Source of the DNA: Petrosia ficiformis
Taxonomy: Eukaryota; Porifera; Demospongiae; Haplosclerida; Petrosiidae
NCBI GenBank assembly: GCA_947044365.1
Contig: OX345638.1
Coordinates: forward strand, 4,786,201-4,850,200
Reading direction: 5' to 3'
DNA length: 64,000 bases
In this document: piece by piece, positions 47,600-57,800 of the stretch
Numbering within the stretch: position 1 is the first letter of the stretch
Layout: each line of letters begins with the position of its first letter
Made by a program: the position numbers and the translations under genes
Notes under the pieces: generated by a model
The model's database searches: none
What the model was told of the DNA's origin: nothing
What the model saw: only the letters and a program-made list of their open reading frames with translations

Positions 47600-47960
47600 A
47601 ATACAAATGTTTGTTGCCTAGCAACATAAACATTAAACTCTTTAAGAGGCAAGATCACCGAACAACAGGATCTAGCGGCACAGATTCACCGTAATTTGTG
47701 TCGTTAGGGTTTAAATTTGAACAAAGTCGATGTTCACTGTTTCAACCTGTTGAGTTAACACACAGTATAAATTCATTATACCTACATGAATGTATGTATA
47801 ACTGACATTGATTGATAACGAGAATGGGCAGTGACACATTTTACCATTAACATTTACAATGGGAAGCATTCACCTTTTACTGGTAAGTTAGCTAGTAACT
47901 TTTTACACTTTTTACTGGTAAGTTAGCTAGCACCATACAGTAATAATTAAAAACATTTAA
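47600..47960. mobile_element. ~360-bp repeat, inverted copy 2
   Basis: Reverse complement of 46500-46860 with very few differences, ending AATTAAAAACATTTAA. The GTTGCCTAGCAAC palindrome is at about 47618-47630. The outer terminal repeat on its left side is missing, so this copy is truncated there. With copy 1 it brackets the frame at 46927-47373. Confidence 0.75.
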
Positions 47961-48183
47961 GAAACGTGAAAGAACATGCACTGGGAGATATCAAAATTGA
48001 AACAGCACACAAGTAGGTTTGCAATGGTGCTTTAACAACAAAATTAAACTAACCACTTCCATATAACAACCCTACATAAGTATAGTTTATTTCTCAGTGT
48101 TTTCTTTTTGTACGTTCTTGTTTCCAACCCTTTCTTGAAATAATAGTGATACATAAAATAATTAGCTACCATGAATAAAACAA

Positions 48184-48472
48184 TAAATTTATTACAAAGT
48201 CGATATTTGCATTGAACCGTAGGAATTAATTTTATGCTATTCATTTGAAATGGGCGTTATTGAAAGTGTGGTTGAAGTTTGTCGGCATGTGTGTATATTA
48301 AACAGTGAGAATGGACGAGATTGAGGATAAATTTATTACAAAGTCGATATTTGCATGGAACCGTATGAATTAATTTTATACTATTCATTTGAAATGGACG
48401 TTATTGAAAGTGTGGTTGAAGTTTGTAGGCACGTGTGTATATTAAACAGTGAGAATGGACAAGATTGAGGAT
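48184..48472. repeat. Tandem duplication of a ~145-bp unit
   Basis: TAAATTTATTACAAAGTCGA, TATTTGCATTGAACCG, GAAATGGGCGTTATTGAAAG, TGTGGTTGAAGTTTG and TTAAACAGTGAGAATGGAC occur twice head to tail (from 48187 and from 48330). The units differ at about ten positions. Confidence 0.9.
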
Positions 48473-48607
48473 GTAGAGTTAGAAAAGGCCTATCAGCTTC
48501 AAGACAAAGTTGAAGAACTCACCAAGTTTAAATATGAAGTTGAATTGCGTGATGAAGTTTACATCTCTCAACCTGTGCTACGTAATGACACTTGTTGTTA
48601 CAATTAA
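48455..48607 (+). CDS. Possible 50-residue acidic, coiled-coil-like exon
   Basis: From ATG 48455 at the end of the second tandem unit a frame reads MDKIEDVELEKAYQLQDKVE and on to a stop at 48605-48607. It is rich in Glu, Lys and Leu with heptad-like spacing. The first tandem unit carries the same ATG (ATGGACGAGATTGAGGATAA) but reads into a stop at once. It may be the first exon of a small gene or a decayed fragment; no homologue is recognised. Confidence 0.3.
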   Translation: MDKIEDVELEKAYQLQDKVEELTKFKYEVELRDEVYISQPVLRNDTCCYN

Positions 48608-48871
48608 GGTGATAGGGACGAGTGCACAGTGCGAGCCTTCCATAAAGGTGGCTAAAGGCCTTTAGCTACTAAGTGCAGCAAGGCAGTATTTTTATCATTT
48701 GTAGGGTTCAATCACTATGTGGTGAACCCTCAAAAGAACTTTAACCTGGTACAAGCATATGCAGGTCTTTAATGATTATTAAAATTATAACTAATAATTA
48801 GAATTCCGTATTAATAGCAGAAAAATAACTCAGTACAGTTCCGTACAAATATCCTCTTTCAATTTATTAAT

Positions 48872-48945
48872 ACTTAAAACTTACCATCCCAGAATGGATG
48901 AGATGAACTCCATCCACCATTTGTACATGTACTTAGGTTATGAGA
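48872..48945 (-). pseudogene. Tiny remnant of the last sushi segment of the secreted-protein gene
   Basis: TTAAAACTTACCATCCCAGA, ATGGATGAG, CTCCATCCACCATTTGTACA match the splice-donor end of the main exon in copies A (30703-30770) and C (55461-55520). Homology stops abruptly at about 48945, so only the end of the exon and the donor side of its intron survive. This is a fourth trace of the gene family. Confidence 0.75.
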
Positions 48946-50215
48946 TTTTTCACCATATTAATTATTCATAAGAGGTAGAGTAAATGTTTTGCATATTAAT
49001 GATACAATCTACTTTATGCACTCTTCGAATGTCCTGCTACAACGGCACAAAGTAATAACTATTCTTATTAAATTACTGGCCGACAACCAATCTCATGTGG
49101 GCCCCACAAGGGTAGAGTGGTCCCTAGGAATCATTCCTTGCTCTCAGTGGTCCTGCTGGGCCAATTGAAAAGTCCAGTCCCCAGAGAAATATTTTCCCCA
49201 CCTTTTTTAGTCAGTGTGGTTTCATGTCTTCTCTTTGTATAGTAACTCACTGCTACTATTATTAGAACAGTTATTATTAATATACATTGTACATGTATAA
49301 AGTACTTGCTATTGTTAGCACGTGTACATGTATTTCTCATCATGTTTATATTAAAATATTTTTCTTTAATATGGGTGGAAACATCACCTATGATTGTATT
49401 GATACCATGTTTATTATTTTGATCAAGCACTTACACTTATGTGCTATCTTCCAGCCATTTTGTACTGTCCACATGAAGTCAATGATATTTGACCTAGTTT
49501 CGAAAACCACTTTCCTTCAAAATAATGTTAATCAAATGCTTACTTTCAATTGATCACCATTTCTCCATTTTGTATAAAAAATCATGAAATTCCCTGGAAA
49601 GTGGTGAAATGAGGGGCAATCAAAGATAACCATTTGATCAAAATTATTACCTAGTACCTAAAGTGTGTATTTTAAAGGCAAGGTTTTAGTATTGTGACAA
49701 CATGTTAGTAACACTAGTACATTGTCACTTGCTTAATAAATTTTTTGGAGGTAATAACTGGGTAGTCAATCTCTCTTCACTGCTCTGATCACTCAGACAT
49801 GTTGCTTGAATAACCAAATGGAATCAGTATTCTGCATGTATAATTAATCGATTGTAAACATTAGAACTATGGCTGTGAATCGGCTGAGATTGTGAAATCG
49901 ATTATCACTAACTAAATATCAATTCATAATTTTAAAATCAGTGGAAGTAATTAGGCCAATTAAGTCAAGTAATGCAGCAGGAAACTCCTCTCGTTTAATG
50001 CTTAAAAAAGGCTTCATGTCACTTACACATCATACATTATTTGCTGTCGCAAGCTGAAAAGTATGTCTTTTAGAATAATTAGTAAACCAAAAGAATTTTC
50101 AATATCAATTTATTTATTGATTAATACATTATAATCATGCAACAGTTATTCATAATTCATTGAGCAATGGATTTAAGCACACGCCCCTAATTAATGCATT
50201 AATATTCCTTTTTTT
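48946..50215. other. Unannotated region
   Basis: AT-rich, without a supported gene. Scattered words in 49770-49870 resemble the end of the YAP intron (27740-27840), suggesting that the duplication of YAP exon 2 once included several hundred bases of intron. Confidence 0.4.
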
Positions 50216-51322
50216 CTCTTTCATCACAATGAACATCGTACTCAGTGGGAGTATCCACACTTACAAATGTTGGGAATATCTTGTCCTAAAGATCATACCC
50301 CTAGTGACATAACTGCGTGTTTAGTGATGGCACAGCCAAGAAATTTAGAGTTGTAAAGCAGGGGGTCTGGGGGGCTGTGTCCCTCACAAGCTGATGGTTT
50401 TTCAAAGTTGAAAGACCAAACTGAAATTTTGGCTTGTGGCTTGGTTCCTGTTATATTATACTGGTGGAAAGAGTGCTCAAAAGCGGTGTACAAACGCTGA
50501 TTGGGAATTGAGATGACAGATTACGTTTGGCTATTAAAAAATTAAAAATATATAATTATTTTACAATTTTTTTATTGTGTTGCCTGGGCCGCGGCCCGTG
50601 TGGGCCCGGATTCACTTACGCCTCTGCATACCCCTAACTTTCAACAAGCATTTCCACAGCCTTCATAATCAAAAACGTCTTAGCCATCATAAACCCCATT
50701 AAATTGGCCACCCATATTTCTCATCTTAATATCATCACCATTCACATGTCCAATTACCATTATTTAGATGCTAATCACATGACTGGAATTTGTGGAATGG
50801 AGGGCAATTTACAGATCACGTGTCCATTAACTCAGGACTCATCACCATTATTCTCAGTCATATGGTGGCTCAATGCATCACATGACAGGACACAGCTCAA
50901 TGGGTCGTTATGGACATGGCAATCATGGACTGTTTGAGGATAAACGTTCATATGATTTGACAATGATGGATCCAAAGATTTTTATTGGCTTACATGGTGA
51001 TCCATATCTAAGTGAACATGCTCGACAGGCGTCACATGACTCTGGACTCGGTTATCCTGTCACACCATACCAAACTGATCAGAATATGATGGATTTTGAT
51101 GAAGGTTATGAAGCAGGCTTACACACAGTAGGTCATGTTGGAACCAATCAAGGTGTCACAAAAGAGCCAAATATACAGGGTGCCTTGAATCATAGTTTGT
51201 TGGATCAATTACCAGGAGCTGGAGAAATGGACCAACAGCAAGCCATCGACTTTGGTAGTGATATGTTAGGTTTTAGTAACCAAGGTAACAATCACTTGTT
51301 TGGAGCAAGGCAGTGGGTATGA
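50216..51322 (+). pseudogene. Duplicated YAP exon 2, decayed
   Basis: Matches 27870-28659. The acceptor AG of the true gene is lost (CTTTAGCCACAATG has become CTTTCATCACAATG), so a genomic rather than retrotransposed copy is indicated. The WW half is damaged (GGGAGTATCCACAC replaces GGGAGGATCCACGA), a transposon interrupts it at 50304-50626, and the His-rich part has frameshifts. The last 450 bases remain an open frame (50873-51322) almost identical to YAP residues 233-381, including HARQAS, DSGLGYPVTPYQTD and a C-terminal RQWV. There is no exon 1 upstream within reach. It is probably not expressed as YAP. Confidence 0.85.
50304..50626. mobile_element. Transposon inserted in the YAP pseudo-exon
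   Basis: The insertion is flanked by a perfect 10-base duplication CATACCCCTA (50294-50303 and 50627-50636). Its ends, GTGACATAACTGCG and (minus strand) CAGAGGCGTAAGTGAATCC, are weakly inverted and recall the element at 3597-3964. It dates after the segmental duplication, since true YAP lacks it. A minus-strand frame at 50293-50493 is not credible. Confidence 0.75.
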
Positions 51323-52709
51323 TAAACTACACAATCGTATCAATATTCATCAATAATTTCGTTTCTCTTTGCTTTGGAACCTTTATTTCCGTCTTGTCCT
51401 TTCTATCTTTTCTGATAGTATCGTATTCTTCATAACTTTGTTAATTCAGTCACCAATCGCATGGTACTTTCCACGACTCAATATGCGTATTATTAGTTCT
51501 TACCTTTCATTCCCGACACACCCCAAAAAAATGCTAATTTAATTATTCTTTTTATTTTCAATTTAATGGTTTAAATTAATAATAATTATCCTTTATTTTT
51601 CTTATGTTTTTTTATCATGTGACTTTATCATTAATGTTTTGGGTTTATCTTTCTACCTTACCTACTTTTTGCTTCATTTTGTTGAGTAATTAAAATCCGT
51701 TTATTGACATCCTTCTAATATACACAGCCTGTGGTGATTTGACCAGGCATTATATAAACCATGCATATGGTTAATAGCTATAGGTGTACTAAATATGATC
51801 AACATCAAGAAAGTAGTGGTTAGGGAAATCATGCTTTGTGCTCCGAGTGTCTGTCTCTTACCGCCAGTTTCTCTATTGCAGTGAATTTCAAGAAACAGTG
51901 AACATGGTTAATTCATCCAGTAACCACACCATCTGCAATATAATTATGGTACAAATCTTCACTGAAGGCTGTGATACAGGATGTAATAAACATGTAATTG
52001 TTTGGGAGGGTCTCACGTAGGTAAAAGAGAAATCAAAACAAAGCTTCCTGGATGAGTGATATAATATATCAGGTCCCAGCATGAAACATAAATCCGAGTA
52101 TGAACCAGAAATCAGGCTCCAGACGACCAGCTGTCACTTACTTGGCATTATGTACATAGCGACGTCCTTCCACCCTCGGGTCAATGTTGTACTGTAAAAG
52201 TGGTACACACTTACTAAATGTTTGCTTTGTATAGTGAATTCTAATATACCAAGCCAGTCAGTTTTCAGTTTCAGTTCTCGGATTATATTCACCCAGGTTT
52301 CCCCCTAAAAGTTTTCCGTCTTACTCTTATACTGCAAAAAAAAAGTTCGAAAAAGCTACTCAGCTATGATTTTAAAGGTTTTGTTGAAAATAGTTTTTGA
52401 TGCCCTTGTGTACATTCAATCTCTGCAGGCCTGTTAGTTCAATGGTGGCATAATTATGATAAACAGACATTGGCTTTTATAATTTCTATTAAGAAATTGA
52501 AATTTTAATTTAAATTGTATGCATAGCAATTGTGAAAAAAGGCCTATAAAAATAACTATTATTATAATTTATAATAATCATATAAATTATATATTATATA
52601 ATTTACATGTATCTAATAATAATATTATCATTAATCAAACTGCTATAATAATAATCATGTAGTGTATAAGTGCATGGCCTAACTGTATTTATAACTCATC
52701 CATAACAGC
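51323..52709. repeat. YAP downstream spacer, duplication copy B
   Basis: Collinear with 28660-30175: CTATCTTTTCTGATAGTATC, CATTCCCGACACACCCC, GACCAGGCATTATATAAACC, GTGAATTTCAAGAAACAGTG. It lacks the TTCTGTTTTCGTTTTGTTTG stretch that copies A and C share. Confidence 0.85.
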
Positions 52710-53239
52710 TCAATAAACTTCTGCAATTACGGTTGCAGGCCCACCATTAGGTACGGCTACATTTATCATTCGATGATCAAAGTAACTTGATATCCCATAG
52801 TCTATCCCAGATGTAAACATGTGAAGCATTACTGGGTAGAGTTCATTCTCCTTTAGTGCATTCCAGGTATCATCAACAGATGGGTTTGAGTCCAATTTCT
52901 GATAACTTGACCAACATGCAGGATCTACACATTTTTTATAGTATGTTGGTCTGTATGATTCCCAAAACTTTCCTTCCAAATCACTTGGTGCATTTCTGGA
53001 CAAAGGAAATTTCACTTGACCAACAACAATATTGTGTTCATAGTGACGAAATAAAGTGAAGTAGGTTCCTTTCACTGTATGTTCTGAATAACCGTTAACG
53101 TCATCATAAACAATAACGACCCAGTAAACAGCCCCATATTTTCCCGTTAGAAATGTTTTGAGATGAATAGCCAAATCATAATGACTTTTGCCTGAATGAA
53201 TTTGACTTTCTGAAGTTACATCTTGTTTCCAAGCCTCAC
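52710..53239 (-). pseudogene. Orphan last exon of the secreted-protein gene (copy B)
   Basis: Encodes the unrecognised C-terminal domain with an intact frame (acceptor CAG at 53240-53242, stop near 52710): YWVVIVYDDVNGYSEHTVKG, VGQVKFPLSRNAPSDLEGKF, and ACWSSYQKL. Upstream the 58-bp intron survives to its donor GTAAGT at 53292-53297, but the sushi exon is replaced by unrelated sequence from 53298. No signal peptide or body is attached. It differs from copies A and C by scattered substitutions and ends AEVY rather than AED. Unless spliced to another upstream exon it is a relic. Confidence 0.8.
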
Positions 53240-53297
53240 CTGAGGCAATAATAATAAAGATTGTAAATAAATATAATAATTAATAATTAAAACTTAC

Positions 53298-53696
53298 TCA
53301 AATTAGGTTTTAGTGACCCCGCCCATGCACTCTGGTGGATACCTGAGGCATTTCCCTTGCTGTAAAACCTGAAATCATGGGTGTAGCTGGCACCAACATG
53401 CAGTGGGGTCATTTTGTTTGCCACAGTTCCAGTCAAAAGAGGGAGAGCACTGCATTTGATTTAATCCTACAAAGCACTTGGGGACTTTCGAGTCTCAGTA
53501 AGCAAGGTGGTAGAAGTAGTACTCCACGTCAGAAAAGGAGCCAGGTTTGGGGTAGAGAAAGTGAACGGTGGCCAAACTATATGCAATAGAGTTGCCAGTG
53601 TTGGAAATGGGAAGAAAATTGAAAAACAAGCTCAGCCCTGTAAGGGTTAATGGGAAATTGAAATAAATAATTAAAAAAAATTTTTATTATCAATAA
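53298..53696. other. Foreign segment between duplication copies B and C
   Basis: Not shared with copies A or C. On the minus strand a frame of about 48 residues (53298-53446: TGTVANKMTPLHVGASYTHD, then FRFYSKGNASGIHQSAWAG) runs in the right phase into the GTAAGT donor of the orphan exon. A plus-strand 70-codon frame (53377-53589) overlaps it. I recognise neither. Confidence 0.4.
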
Positions 53697-54888
53697 AATT
53701 AATTTACTAATTATTCTTTATTTTTCTCATGTGACTTTATCATTAATGTGTTGGGTTTATCTTTCTACCTTACCTACTTTTTGCTCTTCTGTTTTCATTT
53801 TGTTTGTGTTTTTACCATTAGGTGTCGCCATTGTTTTTCATACATGTAGTTGAAATAATTATGTAATTTAAAATTCATTTATTGACATCCTTCTAATATG
53901 GACAGCTTGTAGGGTGATTTGACCAGGCATTATATAAACCATGGTTAATAAGTGTACTTGTATAATTAAATATGACTCAACATCAAGAAAGAAGTGGTTA
54001 GGGAAATTACCCTTTAGCTCAGGGGATCTATCTCTTACTGCTAATTTCTGTATTGCAGTGAATTTCCAGAAACAGTGAACACGGTTAAATTTATCCTGTA
54101 ACCACACCGTCTGCAATATAATTATGGTACGTGTCTTAACTGAAGGGTGTGGTGCATGATGTAATAAATACGTGATTTTGTAGGAGGGTCTCACGCAAGA
54201 AGGGGTCAAATCAAAACAAAGTTTCCTAGATCAGTATTATAATATCAAGTCCCGGCATGAAACATACTCAGATTCTGAACCAGAAAACAGACTTCAGACC
54301 AGCAGACACTTCACTTGGCATTACGTACATAGCGACCTTCCACCCTTGTGGCATGTTAAAACATGTATTGTACTGTAAAGACTTAATAAATGTTTGGTTT
54401 GTGTATTGAATTCTGAAGTACGAAGCAAGCCCCTATTCCTCTCAGTTTCAGTTCTCTGATTGCATTTACGCAGTTTTCCCTCTAAAGATTTTTGTATTAC
54501 TCTTATATGCAAAAGTAAAATTTTAAATAGCTAATCAGCCATGATTTTGAAGGGTTTGATTTAAAAAAGTTTTCTATGCCATTGTGTACATTCAATCACT
54601 GCAGGCCTGTTAGTTCAATGTTGGCAGAATTATGATAAACAGAGTTTACATTGGATTTTATAATTTCTTTCAAAGAAATTGAAATTTTAGGTTTATAATT
54701 AGTTTGTATGCATAGCAGTTGTGAAAAAAGGCTATAACTATTATTATTATACTTACAGCTAACAATGATACAAATTATATATTATACATGTATCCAATAA
54801 TTATTAATCAAACTGCTCTAATAATGATAATCATGTAGTGTATAAGTGCATGGCCTAACTGTATTTATAACTCATCCACAGCAACTCG
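53697..54888. repeat. YAP downstream spacer, duplication copy C
   Basis: Collinear with 28968-30175 of copy A, including TTCTGTTTTCATTTTGTTTG and TTACCATTAGGTGTCGCCAT that copy B lacks. No YAP coding sequence precedes it, so this duplication began inside the spacer. Confidence 0.85.
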
Positions 54889-57800
54889 TTAATCTTCTGC
54901 AATCAAGGTTGCACGCCCACCATTAGTTACGGCTACACTTATCATTCGATCATCAAAGTAACTTGATATCCCAGAGTCTATCCCAGATGTAAAAATGTGC
55001 AGCATTACTTTGTGGAGTCCATCATCTAGTGCACTCCAGGTATTATCAGCAGATGGTTTTGAGTCCAATTTCTGATAACTTGACCAACATGCAGGATCTC
55101 TACATTTTTTATAGTATGTTGGTCTGTATGCTTCCCAAAACTTTCCTTCCAAATCACTTGGTGCATATCTGGACAAAGGAAATTTCACTTGACCAACAAC
55201 AATATTGTGTCCATAGTGACGAAATAGGTGAAAATAGGTTCCTCTCACTGTATGTTCTGAATAACCGGTAACATCATCATAAACAATAACGAGCCAATAA
55301 ACAGCACCATAATTTTCCCTTAGAAATGTATTAAGGTAAATAGCCAAATCATTATGACTTTTCCCTGAATGAGTTTGACTTTCTGATGTTACATCTCGTT
55401 CCCAAGCCTCTCCTAAGACAATAATAATTAATATTGTGATTAATTGTAATAATTAATAATTAAAACTTACCATCACAGAATGTATGAGTTCCAGACCATC
55501 CCCTAGTGGAGCATGTTCTTACACTTGACCCAATCATACCATATCCGGGATTACATGAGAAGTAACAATTATCTCCTTCATAGTTCAGGTCGCAGTCATT
55601 TCCATTCAGCAAAGTGAGTTGAGTACATCTGTGTCTGCACTGGATTCTATCAGTACAATCTTGTATACTACTGGACAATTGAATGGGGTTTGTATTGCTC
55701 ACTGGGACTTTTGTTGATCGTAATGATATTGCACTTTCGAAGATTGATGTGGTATACTGTCCATATCCCAATGTACTACATATATTATCAGCAACATCTT
55801 GTTGTGTGACACACACCCTATTAGTAATTCCATTCACTATAATGGAGTAAATACCATCGTAATCGGCAGTTCCATCTGTGAGGCTCCCTTGCCAATAACA
55901 ATATATTGTTCTTCCTATTGCATAGGCATTTCTGTCACTTGTACCCAGCAGATTACAAGCTTGTTCACGATAATCTAAGGCATATATATATTTAGTAGCC
56001 CAAGATGACAAAGTGTACCTTACATCAGCAATAACATAATACAACTGTTCAATGATGTTGTAAACTTCAATTATTGGCTGACAAGTTCTCTGATGTACAT
56101 TCCATAACCCATTTTGACAAAGTAGTTCAATACTATATGGACTAAAATAGTCATCCTGTATGTAGTATCCCGAGTAACATGTGAGGGTAACGCTATCACC
56201 AGAATAAAATATCCCTGTACGAGAATACTCCCCAAACTCCTGTGGGAGCAAATCAGGACAAATTTTCGCCACACAGCGCACATCAGCATTAGGATCCCAA
56301 TATATTGATTCCTGTCCTCCTACACTTTGCACCCTCATGCATGTTTTCTGTATCGGTCCCTCTAGTTCATATCCACTGGGACAAGAATAGATAGCAGTAT
56401 CTCCAACATAACCTGTTGTTATACTTACTTGACCAAATGCAGGAGCTGTTAGAGTCTCACATGTTGGCTTTAAGTGACAAGTTTGAAGAGCAGGACTCCA
56501 GTCAGCAGTACTCAAACTGCAAATACTGCTAAACGAATCTACATCTGCTCTCACTTCATACCCATGATGACAATGCCATGTGTACACATCACCACCATCT
56601 ACAACTAAGTTTGCATTTTCAATTATTGGTGTAACGCATGTAATTTCAATACAACTTGGAAGCTCAGAGCGCGGTTCATTACATACTGCTGTGGAACTAC
56701 CTACCAAACTATAGCCAGCATCACAATGAAAGTGTGCAACTTCGATTTGCTGTGAATTCAGCTCAAGCTTTTCTATATAAAGATGAGGAGAAAGATCAAG
56801 GAAGTTCAAACAAGGAGTCGAGGTTGTCCTTAATGTGACCTGTGGAGTTGAATCACTAACAACGTCATTGATCTGAGATTTCCAAAAAACTGTGTAAGAT
56901 GTGTCAGGATTCAAACGATGTGTGGTGTATGTTAATGAAGTAGTTGTGAATTCATAAATTTCATTTCCTTGTTGATTTGATACCGTTATGACATATTGGT
57001 AATTGTTAACATTTGGATCTGTATCAACAGACGGAGGATCCCAAACTGCAGTGAAGCCATTGAAATACGCTGAACTGACTCGGAAATTAGTTGGGGGATT
57101 AGGTATAGTAGTGGCTGAAATGATCTTAGACAGTCCAGCAACAACATGACAAGATGTAAGCTTTACCATAAACTTATTATCAGTGCCTGCTTCTAAGCCA
57201 GTGATTTCTATATTCATTTCAATCTTGTCTGTTACTCCTGAGGAGAAAACTAGTGGATGGTATGTAACAGACTTGTTGTTAATGTGAACATATTCTAGTG
57301 TCACACGATTTGATGAAGCTATATGTAGAATAGAAGAATTATATGTAAATCGTAAGCAAATTTTATGTTGCTCTGTGCAATACACACTGAGAAACTCCTC
57401 ATTCCCAAGTGTTGCCACAAGAGGCCCAAACTGACTATCGATTTCGGTAAATTCTTCCTCTGTGACAAATTCATCTGAAAATTTAATAGCTAAATGCTGA
57501 TATGTTGTATTCCTCAACCAATAAGCCAACGATATTTGGAGATAGCTTTCATCACGATGCAATCTGGCAACTGCCTCGGGAGTGTTAATATCATAAGAAA
57601 TTACTACTTCTAGTTCTTCTCCCACAAAGAAATAGCACATCTGAGTTGACAAGGTTTTATTCATCATTAACAGATCTATTTCTTCATCTGTTGCAAAATT
57701 GTTGATAATTTTGGGCCCAAATGCATGATCTAACTGATAAATATCAGATCCCAATCCTCCTTGAAGGATATCCTCACCACCCATTGGCACAATGTAATCA

